A stretch of 64,000 bases of DNA. It comes from Gracilariopsis chorda (Eukaryota; Rhodophyta; Florideophyceae; Gracilariales; Gracilariaceae). Position numbers and translations under genes: made by a program. Where the stretch lies: NCBI GenBank assembly GCA_003194525.1, contig NBIV01000046.1, forward strand, positions 124,001 to 188,000, written 5' to 3'. Shown here in pieces: positions 32,991-42,493 of the stretch (its first letter is position 1; every line of letters begins with the position of its first letter). Below the pieces are notes generated by a model that was not told where the DNA came from, searched no databases, and saw only the letters and a program-made list of their open reading frames with translations.

Positions 32991-34537
32991 TTCCAGTGAT
33001 ACCGGTACAAAGTTTTCCGGTAACGGGTCCCAGATTCATCTCGCGATGCGAGTAGTTCGTCAAAATCAGCATCCTCGTCCCAGTTTTCTGGCCCAGCCTC
33101 GACGGCACATTCCGGATCATCCGGGTCTCTGGCCATGAAACATGGGCCTTCATCACCCTCCGTTGGGAGTGCTTCCCCACTTGTGGGTAACCGCGACAAA
33201 GCGTCGGCCTGGGTGTTCTGCGCGCCCTTTTTGGAAATGACTTGAAAGTCATATTCCGCGAGGCGGAGTCTCCAGCGCATGAGGCGTCCCGACGGGTCGG
33301 AGATATTCATCAACCACCTCAATGAGGAATGATCCGTGTACACGGTGAAGTGAACTCCCATAAGGTAGGGGCGCAGAGTGGTCATCGCCCATACGACGGC
33401 GAGGCACTCTTTCTCCGATACGGAGTAGTTCCGCTCATGATCATTGAGCGAACGTGACCAATAACCAATTGGATGTCGTTCCCCCTCGGGGGTGGTTTGA
33501 AAAAGAGCACACCCGACTTGGTAGTCGCTCGAGTCCGTATCTACGGAGTATGGCAACCCAAGTTTTGGGAGATGTAGGATTGGTGCTGATGTGACAGCCT
33601 CCTTCAAGGAGTTAAAAGCTCCCGATTGCTCGGGCGTAAATGTTCCCAGTTTTGGGGGGTTCCCCTTTCGCAACAACGCGTTTATGGGCGCCGCAGTATC
33701 CGAAAAGTTTGGGATAAACCGTCGATAGACGTTGACCAGCCCCAGAAAAGAGCGCAGTTCCGTTTGAGTACGGGGTTCTTTCGCCTCAACGAGGGATTTG
33801 ACTCGAGTTTTCTCGATCGCTAACCGTCCAGGACGGATAATGTGACCCAGATAGTTCACAGTATCTGTGAAAAACTCGCATTTCCTCAACTTGAGGGTAG
33901 TTCCCGCATCGCGGAGTACGGTCAGCACGTCTCGGACGTGAGTGAGATGGTCGTCCAAAGAGTTGGAGAAGATGATAATATCGTCAAGGTAGACCAGACA
34001 ACTCCGCCACTTAAAGCGGTTGAGTAGAATATCTACTGCACGCTGAAAGGTGGCGGGGGCGTTGGTTAACCCAAATGGCATCCGCTTGAAGCGGTACGTT
34101 CCTGCGTGGCAGGTGAATGCGGTTCTGTCGCGATCCTCCGGTCTGACAGGTACTTGCCAATATTCCCAATTGGCATCAAGGGCCATGAACACGGTGGCGT
34201 CTCCAAGGGAGTCAATGCACTCGTCCATACGAGTAATGGTGTACGTGTCCCTAACAGTCACGGCATTGAGCCGGCGGTAGTCGACACAGAACCTCCAGGT
34301 TCCGTCGGCCTTTAAAGCCAGTACAACTGGGGATGCCCAGGGTGATTGAGCGGGCTCAATCACACCTGCGCGGAGCATCTTGTCCACTTGGGACTGCTCC
34401 TCTTCCCGAGCTTTCGGACCTGCCCTGTAAGGGGGTTGTGCAACCGGTCGCGCACCGGGGATTAAATCGATCCGGTGTTCCGTTGCATTAATCTCGCCAA
34501 GCGAGCCATCCCACATTGTGGTGAATTCCCGTAACAT
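32984..34537 (-). CDS. Gypsy reverse transcriptase and RNase H
   Basis: A 517-residue ORF. The RT shows DYRRLNAVTVRD, FKRMPFGLTNAPATFQ and catalytic YLDDIIIFS. RNase H shows DTDSSDYQVG, SEKECLAVVWA and YTDHSSLRWL. Tail sequence LSRLP marks the end of the RNase H domain. The ORF begins in the RT N-terminus; upstream residues (APRQKLRTM) continue in frame. Near 33030 a -1 change at GGG leads into the integrase frame. Mini-hairpins fall inside conserved codons here (for example CCTCAATGAGG within TDHSSLRWL). Confidence 0.93.
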   Translation of the reverse strand: MLREFTTMWDGSLGEINATEHRIDLIPGARPVAQPPYRAGPKAREEEQSQVDKMLRAGVIEPAQSPWASPVVLALKADGTWRFCVDYRRLNAVTVRDTYTITRMDECIDSLGDATVFMALDANWEYWQVPVRPEDRDRTAFTCHAGTYRFKRMPFGLTNAPATFQRAVDILLNRFKWRSCLVYLDDIIIFSNSLDDHLTHVRDVLTVLRDAGTTLKLRKCEFFTDTVNYLGHIIRPGRLAIEKTRVKSLVEAKEPRTQTELRSFLGLVNVYRRFIPNFSDTAAPINALLRKGNPPKLGTFTPEQSGAFNSLKEAVTSAPILHLPKLGLPYSVDTDSSDYQVGCALFQTTPEGERHPIGYWSRSLNDHERNYSVSEKECLAVVWAMTTLRPYLMGVHFTVYTDHSSLRWLMNISDPSGRLMRWRLRLAEYDFQVISKKGAQNTQADALSRLPTSGEALPTEGDEGPCFMARDPDDPECAVEAGPENWDEDADFDELLASRDESGTRYRKTLYRYHWKK

Positions 34538-34790
34538 AGTACGGAGTTTTTGTCGCGGTGCGACTATGGCACGTGGCTGAATTCCAGCGCTTCCAGTGCT
34601 TTTTCCGGATCAATCCGGTCGTTGCTCGATGGAGCATTGTCCTTTGGAACAGGTGTGGTTCGCAATTCCGAGTTACTCGGTATGTTCGACGCTGAAGTAG
34701 CGGTTTCCTCCCCCTCCTTAGACTTGACGTCTTCGGACGGCGGGGCGAACTCCTCAGAAGAGGTGGTAACTCCGAGTACATCGGTGGCTG

Positions 34791-35708
34791 TCATCGTTGT
34801 TGGCAGCATTCCCATAGGATGGGGGTTACACTCCCAATTACTTGGTGTTTGACCAGATACTGGGGGTGTTTGCCAAGGTTGGCAACCAATATCCGGAAAG
34901 GGACATCCGGGGAAATGGAGACAATTCCATTAGCCAGCGCCAGCTGGGATTTCTCGCACAGCGAGGCGAGGGGTTGTCTAACCTGAAGACCGTGTTGACG
35001 GGAATTTACCTGCACCCAGACTTGGGACTCAGCCGGTATAGAAACCGAGGCAGCGACGCGGAGCTTGGTGGACTCGCGGGACGCCGGCAGTGGTTCCTGC
35101 GCAGCAGGGAGCGGAACTTGTTTCCGAGAGGACCGCTTTAGCGGGCGGCGAACAATTGGAACCGACGATCCGTCGTCAAGTTCTACACGCCTGAGGCGGG
35201 GCCTGATTGCGTCGACAAATCTGTCGCAGTAATCACATCCCAGTATGACTGGTGCTGCCAATGAACGGCAAACGATGAAGTCCAACTTCACCACAGAGGT
35301 ACCAAGTCTCACGACGAGGTCCACTGTGCCCACCGTTTGTAACGGATTGTTGTTTGCATCCGAAATGTCGGGGACCGCGTCAGAGCGGATACGCGACCGC
35401 ACAAGCGGGGGTAACAATGATTCCACAACAAAGTTGGGGCCTGCACCTGTATCCAGGACGGTGAGAAACCTCACCATAACCTGGGGATCAAGGCCAAGGT
35501 CGGCATAGACCTTATAATTGCGTTTGGCCAAGACCAACACTCTACCGGGAATCCGGGGATTTTTACTCCGTATCCACGGGCGACGCAACACACCGAGGTG
35601 CGCAGAGTCCGCGTGAGCGGTGTCTTTCCTCGAGAGGACTTTCACCGGGGAGCGAGGCGAGGACGCCTCGGGCGCCAACAGCCTCGTTCTTGAGGACGCC
35701 TCTCCCAA
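34791..35708 (-). CDS. Gypsy aspartic protease region
   Basis: A 305-residue ORF with FLTVLDTGAGPNFV, the DTG active site of retropepsins, and VILGCDYCDRFVD, the later hydrophobic-G motif. It cleaves the polyproteins. It is in the -1 frame relative to gag; the reading then moves -1 again at a run of five C (minus strand, near 34820) into a spacer ORF (34564-34815) before RT. Confidence 0.85.
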   Translation of the reverse strand: MGEASSRTRLLAPEASSPRSPVKVLSRKDTAHADSAHLGVLRRPWIRSKNPRIPGRVLVLAKRNYKVYADLGLDPQVMVRFLTVLDTGAGPNFVVESLLPPLVRSRIRSDAVPDISDANNNPLQTVGTVDLVVRLGTSVVKLDFIVCRSLAAPVILGCDYCDRFVDAIRPRLRRVELDDGSSVPIVRRPLKRSSRKQVPLPAAQEPLPASRESTKLRVAASVSIPAESQVWVQVNSRQHGLQVRQPLASLCEKSQLALANGIVSISPDVPFRILVANLGKHPQYLVKHQVIGSVTPILWECCQQR

Positions 35709-35725
35709 AGGGGAGACTCCCTCAG

Positions 35726-37900
35726 TTAATTTTCCGCCTTCGGCGGTGGGTTGGTTTCCTCGACAACGAGTGCTTCATCCCGTTGACGGGGGTTTCTATC
35801 CGCATAAGCGGAGGTTGCAACGGATGGTTGCGTGATCTCCCGAATCGGGGTGTATGAAGCTTGCCGCGCACGCGGGGTGTGTGGTAGGGCGTGGGAAAAG
35901 TCCGTTTTAGCACGGAGGTAGGAAGCCGTCGGGACGGAACGTTTCTCCTCTGGAGTGAGGGCCTCATAATTTGCCACCACCTTGGCCATATCCTTCAGTG
36001 AACAAAGACAATGAGGAGAGGTATGGCCATGGGCATAGCACAGGTGGCAAATGAGAGCCAATACCGCGACACGCGGATTATTATTCCGAGTATCGGAGAA
36101 GCGAACCGCAGGGCTGGTGTCAGTCCATCCAGGCCGTTGATAACGGGAATGACCGTTTGAAAACGGGAGTCGTTGGGGTTGAACCCGACTGTTACCACTG
36201 TACAAAACGGGGTCTTCCGTTCCCGTATCACGGGTCATCTCCGTCGTTGACGGCAAATCACTGGTGGGTATCGACACACCATCCCCCTGCACTAAATGCA
36301 CGGTATCAAATCCCTGTCCAGGGTTCCCATCCGCGGTGAGCGGGAGAGACGAAGCTTCGCTTTCCAGCAACAACGCCTGGGCGGATTTAGACCGATTGTT
36401 CGGAGTTCTTGCACGAAGTGCATCCCCTTCCGCTCGGGCGTGTTGGACCAGCTCGAGGTAGGTGATCCTCCGCTTGTCCTCCCGATAACGGGTAACTAAA
36501 CTCCGGATTGCCGGGTCAAGACCATCGATGAACATGGTACTGCGCTCCCCAGCGGGGTATACGTTACCACATCTGTGGAAAGCCTTGTTAAGGCGCACCG
36601 AGTAATCGGTCTCGGTATCTCCAGCACGCTGGCGTGTATCTCGCAAAGCGAGGATAGCCTGCTGAATAGCGGTGTTGGTGGCGTAGGAGCGCAGAAGATA
36701 CTGCACAGCCTCCGGCCAGCAAGTAACTCCTCCCTCGGAGGCGCGAGAAGATCCTCTGACAGAGGTGTATTGGTCCTCCGCCACTCCCCGTAAGAAGTAC
36801 GGTAAAGCCAAATAGGCTTGTCCCTCATTCATACCGAGGATATCGGCCTCCGCTACAAAGCGGGATAGGAAATCCAGTACTAGGACTGGGTCCCCTCCAG
36901 TAAAATACTGGTTCCGGAGCGAGAGCTGCATTCGCTTAATGCATTCTCGCACCTTTCCCGTACCACGGGGCGTACGTCCAAGTGACGAATCTTCGAGCCG
37001 GTAGTACCGGTATGATAAAAGCTTCCGGTAATCCGGGTTTGTCGGTTTCAATTCCCGGAGACCGGGGTGTCTTCTCCCCTTCTGGCGGGTTCGGACCACA
37101 CCTTCAGTGGCCGATGTCCGCTTCGAGCGGGAGGAGTAGCCTTGCTTCTCGTCCTCCGAGTCGGAGTCCGAGGAGCTCGAGCTAACCGAATGGTTTCGGG
37201 ATGAGTCCGACGATGTCGAAGAATCGGAGTCCGAATATTTTCGGTGGTGTTTCCGTCGATGACGGCGTTTCTTCTTCCCAGCAAGCTGGTCGTTGTACGA
37301 TGCCTCGTTTACCGGATCACCCGGGGATGGTTTGTCCATGAGGACGAACTGCTCCAGCGTCTCCAGGCGGGCACCAATCCGATCAAATTGGGCTTCAACT
37401 CCTTCGATGAAGGCGGCGGGTTGCCCCAAACTCTCCAACACGGAGTTGACGTCAGACCGTAAAATACGGAGTTCCTTGGCAACCTCCTTTACGGGGGTTG
37501 CCGAGACCACCTCTTGGAGGGATTTTAGTTCCCCTACAAGGGTGTCATGGGCGGTCCACAGAGCGCGGACCTGGGATTCCAGGGAAGTCCCCTGGAGGGT
37601 GTTATCGCCCGTTTCACGGGGGCTTGAAGCCGCGACAGCGGGAGCAGGCCGGGGTGCCTGGGCCACTGCGGCAACAGCCGGAGTCGATGCTGCATTCCCC
37701 TGCGGGGGTGATAACGAGGGCAAAAGGAGGTTCCGGGGTTCCCGGTCGGGGGTATCATTCCGCGATGAAGCGGCGCCAGTACGGCTGGAACTTTTCCGTA
37801 TAGGGATACGGGGTACGAACCGAACTTCGGATGTGTCTGCGTTGTCGCGGGAGCGACTACGCGTAACCACTGGCTCCGCATCGGAGGGATTTCTCGACAT
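35726..37900 (-). CDS. gag: Gypsy Gag, Ser-rich with zinc knuckle
   Basis: An intact 724-residue ORF. The N-terminal third is low complexity; a basic then Ser/Asp-rich stretch (RRHRRKHHRK, then SDSDSSTSSDSS) resembles an SR-type domain. A retrotransposon gag core follows (YLALPYFLRGVAEDQYTSV, LRDTRQRAGDTETDYSVRLN). The zinc knuckle is CHLCYAHGHTSPHC (CX2CX4HX4C) near the C-terminus. It forms the particle and binds genomic RNA. It is the only main gene of this element that reads intact. The protease frame lies -1 relative to it. Confidence 0.9.
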   Translation of the reverse strand: MSRNPSDAEPVVTRSRSRDNADTSEVRFVPRIPIRKSSSRTGAASSRNDTPDREPRNLLLPSLSPPQGNAASTPAVAAVAQAPRPAPAVAASSPRETGDNTLQGTSLESQVRALWTAHDTLVGELKSLQEVVSATPVKEVAKELRILRSDVNSVLESLGQPAAFIEGVEAQFDRIGARLETLEQFVLMDKPSPGDPVNEASYNDQLAGKKKRRHRRKHHRKYSDSDSSTSSDSSRNHSVSSSSSDSDSEDEKQGYSSRSKRTSATEGVVRTRQKGRRHPGLRELKPTNPDYRKLLSYRYYRLEDSSLGRTPRGTGKVRECIKRMQLSLRNQYFTGGDPVLVLDFLSRFVAEADILGMNEGQAYLALPYFLRGVAEDQYTSVRGSSRASEGGVTCWPEAVQYLLRSYATNTAIQQAILALRDTRQRAGDTETDYSVRLNKAFHRCGNVYPAGERSTMFIDGLDPAIRSLVTRYREDKRRITYLELVQHARAEGDALRARTPNNRSKSAQALLLESEASSLPLTADGNPGQGFDTVHLVQGDGVSIPTSDLPSTTEMTRDTGTEDPVLYSGNSRVQPQRLPFSNGHSRYQRPGWTDTSPAVRFSDTRNNNPRVAVLALICHLCYAHGHTSPHCLCSLKDMAKVVANYEALTPEEKRSVPTASYLRAKTDFSHALPHTPRARQASYTPIREITQPSVATSAYADRNPRQRDEALVVEETNPPPKAEN

Positions 37901-37987
37901 GAAAAAATACCGTTACGACGGGAAACGATCACGGAACTTCCGGTAAATAAAAACAAACCTCGTAAGAGGGAAAACAAAAACAGATTC

Positions 37988-38005
37988 TAAGTCAGGAGAC
38001 CACTT
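37988..38005 (-). other. Candidate primer-binding site
   Basis: On the minus strand the bases after the 5' LTR read AAGTGGTCTCCTGAC. TGG 3 nt after the LTR, pairing with a tRNA 3' CCA, fits a primer site; I cannot assign the tRNA. Confidence 0.4.
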
Positions 38006-38829
38006 TGTGGTGCAATGCCCCAAAGGGGAAAAACACCGAAAGACGTTCGGGATCTTCCTCTCACGAGGTGAACCCAGTTGGGTAGAGCCCTCCCAGAGCT
38101 GTCACGGCGAAGCCGGTTTGTAAGACCAGGGACACCTGTCGCGACTCGCGCAGGGAGGTAAAGGCGAAGAATCGGTATCCGCGTGAGCGGGGTGTGGTCC
38201 TCACTAGAGGTATGTTTCCACGTAAGTGGGGGTGCGTGAGCGGATGCGCACACGAGGGCCGCGGATAGCGGGAGGTGCTACCCTAAAAAGGGGAAAAGGA
38301 AGGGCGAAGAGGAGGAAGAAAGGGCGAAGTGAGTCGCGAGAGCGACGGGGACGAACGGCGATGCTGGTAACAATATCCCTATACAGGACGAAACACCAAT
38401 GCAATTGGAACAATTATACTCCCAGTGATGGGTCCCTTTAGATGTGCAAGGGGGTTAGATGTCCCGTGGTTTACGGCGTTTCCCTCCAAGGAGGAGTAGA
38501 GTACGCGCGCAAGCGGCAACAACTAGAGCCAATTCCCCAGGTTGGGGTCCCTTGTTGGGGATGGTTTACTGGTGCGACGGCAGTGCGCCATGGCACTAAG
38601 TACTAGCTTCCCAGAAATGGGTGTGAAAATAATAAATAATATTAACTAAAATACTCCACATTTCGTGGCAACATCCAATACTGTGGCCAACCGCCAATTG
38701 ACCCAAAACCGTGTCCCACGTGTCCATATCCACCATAGTGGGGCGTAGTTCATATACACACTACACAACCGATAATATCGGGAAAGCGTTCAAGTACCAA
38801 GAATCCCTCCCTGAGGGCGTTGCACTTCA
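38006..38829 (-). repeat. Gypsy 5' LTR
   Basis: 824 bp; on the minus strand it begins TGAAGTGCAACG and ends CATTGCACCACA. It carries CCCCAAAGGGG and similar mini-hairpins like the rest of the element. It should hold the promoter of the genomic RNA. Confidence 0.92.
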
Positions 38830-39640
38830 TAAAATCCAGGTTGACATAGGTCCGAATATTTCCTAAGTCCAAGGCAGTAAACCCACCTCTAATGTATCAA
38901 AGTACTTCTTAGAATTCTGAGTGCCAGTCGAAAACATCAGATCACTGACACCATACAATGATATTACACCCCATACCATGACTGGGTTGCTTCCAACAAC
39001 ACGGGATGAGAAGCGCCAGGGCTCCGTACCCAAATTATGCCATTAATACGACAGACAATCTAAACCATCAATTTTGAACTTCTTCTCATCCAAAAACAGT
39101 ATTTTGTTCCACAACAATTTTCTTTTGATATGTTTCGTCGGGCCCATTGAAGAAGTGCAACCTTATGATGCTCGGTCATCTTCGGTCCTTGCATCATCTC
39201 TGAGAACTTGAGCGTATCATCTCCTTTCGATAGCTGATGTACGCGACGAGCGGATATGTTGAGATTTAGATCTTTTTTCAGATCGGATGCATTAGAATTA
39301 CCCTTCCGTGCTTCACTTAACAATGCGCGATGTTGCTGCGGTGACAGTTTGCGAAGTGTTTTGGCAATACTTAGTGAGGTTCGTTTCGGATTCGAACTTC
39401 AACAACTTCGGACCGTCCCAACTGAGCGTTTTACTTGCTATACTATTTGTCGTAGAGAGTTTCCTTCGTGGTGGAGTGCGAATATTTATCCTTTTTCGAA
39501 CTGAGACTAGTACTTTCTCTTGCCATTTTGGAGTTTTGCATTGAGAGAAGTAATGAGCAGGGTATTTGCAGTGACTGATACGATGTAATACAAGCCCAGG
39601 ATTTTGAATTGGAAGAAAGTTCCGCCTTTTTTGTGACATG
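38830..39640 (-). pseudogene. Tc1/mariner transposase, N-terminal and first catalytic part
   Basis: HTH-region sequence (SARRVHQLSKGDD) is followed by MMQGPKMTEHHKVALLQWAR and the first catalytic Asp in the context FLDEKKFK (in the frame next to the 39060-39323 ORF), then WGVISLYGVSD. Stops and frame changes are present. The reading continues across the Gypsy insertion: the last codons here (TWIL) join QQDC at 27288, where the second catalytic Asp lies, once the 5-bp TAAAA duplication is counted once. Confidence 0.85.
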
Positions 39641-39849
39641 TGTCATATATTGTCTCGTGTGTTTAAAACAGTTTCGGAACATGTTTTAATGATTTCAGAA
39701 GCGTACTTGTTCTCTATGACAAAACCTCACAGGTGTTTTCACTTAAATGATCTACAACGTTCAATCACAGCCTCATACAGAGATTATATGCCGAACCACA
39801 AAATCAAAGGTTGTGGCTGGGTGTGCTTAAGGAAGTTGCGCGCACTGTA

Positions 39850-40170
39850 TGAGTCCAAAATTGCTCATGTGAGTACAAAATTTAAAACAATACTTCACTA
39901 AAACTACTTCACCAATATTAGAACCTTCTCAGCCCAGATTCCAGAGCAAAATTCCCGCCTTCAGTTCCAAGCAAAAACCACCGGTCTGTTCCAACACACC
40001 AGTCCAACATTCCCAAACTGTGGCTCTACATACTCTAAATCCCCGGAATAATGCCGAGACCGTTAGATCCATGTCTGAGTGTTGGTAACGTCGTAAATAC
40101 TCGTGCCACACGGAGCACTTCTCACGTAGAATTTAAGCGTTTATTCGGCTCTCTTTGAAAGACTAGGAGC
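39850..40170. other. Sequence between Tc1 end and piggyBac relic
   Basis: This may include the left end of the second piggyBac element, but I could not find a terminus matching TGTCTATC. No gene. Confidence 0.3.
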
Positions 40171-40779
40171 TTGATTGGAAATGTCCTCAGTATTTTGGTG
40201 TTCATTGAAACTGTACGTCACCAAAAGTCATTGACTGTTGATTGGAAACTACCCACACGTACTAAGCGATGCTGTATGAAACTGTGCACTTTAAATCCCG
40301 GTACACCTGAGCAAGAAGTAATATTGCCCGTGACAGACGATACCACCATTCAGCCTACAAATGATACACAAACCGTGACCGAAAAGCAAAATGCCATTCT
40401 TCCCGCGAGTTATAGCCCATCTGCTACTGGAGTAGGAGAGGTGAGCATTCAAGTGCATGAACGTGTTTGGACCAATAAGCAAGTTCATCTTGATTTAAAT
40501 GGATCTATACCGGACCGGTCATGGAAGGTGATTGATCCAGCTGGGGATATAATTCTACAAAACCATTCTCAATATGCCATGCAACCATACGATTTTTCCG
40601 TATGGATGTTTCCACATGAATATTTACAGATCATAACACAGCCTACAAACGTAAAGCTGGAGTCCGTCGGTCACGTTGCCATGACCTGTGAGGAAATGCT
40701 AACGTTTTTTGTTATATTGATTCTGATGTCACGATTCGAGTTCACCAGTCGTAGGTCTCTGTGGTCCAGTCATTCGGTT

Positions 40780-41305
40780 TGTAGTAGAATAATACGTCCT
40801 TTGGCCAACTGTGGTAGTAGTCTACTAGGGGGTAGTAGCGGCAGAGAGCCAGCCACTGGGGTGACAGTTCACTGGGTCTACTAGTGACGCGGGCACCAAC
40901 TGGCAGCGAGGCGCAATGGACGGGCGCTATCTCAAGTCCCTACAGGTCGGAAGAATAATAGCGATGGCTTGGAGGCCTTTGGAGTCCTACTGGCTGCATA
41001 TGGCGGCAAGAAGACGGTGAGGGTGCTTGCCTTTACTCTTCGGAGATCGGCGGCACTCGAGCCAACCTGTATAGCTGGCGAGGCGCTCTGATCTCCGGAA
41101 ACTATCCTACAAAACTACATAAAATTAGCTACATAATAAAACCTATGGCCACAGTGCCTTGGCACTCGCACTGTCATCTCGTATCTTCTGCATAGGCACC
41201 CAGCTTGGCCACGTGGAATATTTCGTCCAGCAATGTTCTGACCTCTGCCAGCCTAGCCCCATGGTAACTTCACCACTGCACCTGCCCAATGGTCATCCTC
41301 CTACA
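40780..41305. mobile_element. Probable solo LTR (526 bp)
   Basis: It begins TGTAGTAG and ends CTCCTACA (5-bp inverted TGTAG/CTACA termini). The flanks are CGGTT (40775-40779) and TGGTT (41306-41310), a 5-bp target duplication with one C-to-T difference. Removal gives an uninterrupted transposase reading (HSVSKY). No ORF inside. The LTR family is unknown. Confidence 0.75.
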
Positions 41306-42237
41306 TGGTTTCTAAATACATTGCCACGCCAAAGTTTGGAACGATAATGTCCTGCAACCGATTTGAGGCTGTTTTGTCCTGCATCACTTTCAGTAAGTAC
41401 ACAGAAAGTGAAAACTGTGGCAAGCGATGGTGGCATGTGGGCAGGTTTGTCGATGCCATCAATGGACATCAATGTGACCATGTGGTACCGTCACATAATT
41501 TATGTTTTGATGAAAGCATTTCACGTGGTATGGAGTTGGCGAAGACTGGGTCTCGACACGGCTTCCCCATTACGTGGCAATGAAACGTAAGCCGGAAAAT
41601 GGCTGTGAGATAAAAACCGTTTGTTGCTGTGTTAGCGGAATAGTTCTTGGCATAGAACTCATACTTTCCTCTCAAGAAACATCTGACACACGTTATGAAT
41701 CACATCATCTACATGGTACTGCTATCTTGTTACGTCTGAGAAAACCCTGGCTTCATACAAATAGGGTTGTATGTGCCGACTCCAAATTGGCGTCAGTAAC
41801 GACTGCTACGGCACTTCTTCATTACGGGTTACGATTTACCGGAGTCGTTAAGAACGCTACCAAACAGTACCCAATGACTTTTTTGTCCCAGCAGGAGCTG
41901 TCAAGGAGAGGGGATCAGGTTGTCATGGTAAGTGAACGTAAGAATAGCTGCCCATCTCTTCTGGCCGTTGTAGGGATGGACAGAGAACGCCGTTAGTTCT
42001 TAAGCACAAGTTGAACAACTCTGCCATCTCAGCCAATAGTTAGGTCCAGATGGAGAGCAGTTGGAAATGACGCTCAGTTTTTCACAATGGAAATACCTAT
42101 TCCAAAGGTTATCAACACTTACTATCAGACATGTTCCCACATTGATAGGTAAAATCGATGCCGCCAGGACAATCCTAATCTTGAAAAGATATTTGAGGTT
42201 AAGGACTGGTCACTAAGGCTTAATACTACATTGATTT

Positions 42238-42420
42238 CGGCCAGGGTATCTTTGATCACCTCTTGTAATGACCCATCCACCGCTCCAGCATCCTGGCGCA
42301 GGGCTACCTATTAGGTTACCTACTTATGATAACGGCACCCCGACGGCGGGTGGGTGGTTAAATGACCCAGCCGTGTGCCAGGATGCCCATCGACCGGAGA
42401 GGTAGTCATCCGTTTCTCTG
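42238..42420 (+). repeat. Left direct repeat of DIRS-like element
   Basis: 183 bp, starting CGGCCAGGGTATC and ending CCGTTTCTCTG, nearly identical to 46574-46756. The arms contain AGCATCCTGGCGC and, inverted, GTGCCAGGATGCC, so each repeat can fold. Confidence 0.9.
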
Positions 42421-42493
42421 CACATTGAGAAACGATTCCCCGTGCAGCTAGGCGCGGCGGTTCGACACATCTTGCCACACCGATCTCGTCGGT

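Larger units (their letters stand above)
27289..38829 (-). mobile_element. Chromodomain Gypsy LTR retrotransposon
   Basis: An 11.5-kb element on the minus strand with 824-bp LTRs at both ends (about eight differences by eye, ~99% identical, so a recent insertion), TG...CA termini and a 5-bp TAAAA target duplication (27284-27288 and 38830-38834). Order on the minus strand: LTR, gag, protease, RT-RNase H, integrase, Pro-rich linker, chromodomain, then a region carrying a long antisense ORF, polypurine tract, LTR. Each pol part sits in a different frame. It is packed with short GC-rich hairpins. This is the chromovirus branch of Ty3/Gypsy, judged by domain order and the chromodomain. Confidence 0.93.
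23909..39847 (-). mobile_element. Tc1/mariner element carrying two nested insertions
   Basis: The ends are inverted repeats starting CAGTGCGCGCAACT; about 33 bp match with a few differences (left 23909 onward, right reading back from 39847). A TA dinucleotide flanks each end (23907-23908 and 39848-39849), the canonical Tc1 target duplication. The transposase reads on the minus strand in three pieces: 39.6-38.83 kb, 27288-27031 and 24197-24147. The Gypsy element (27289-38829) and the piggyBac-like element (24202-27026) interrupt it. Removing the inserts leaves a Tc1 element of about 1.6 kb, a normal size. The transposase also has in-frame stops, so it is dead. Confidence 0.9.
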
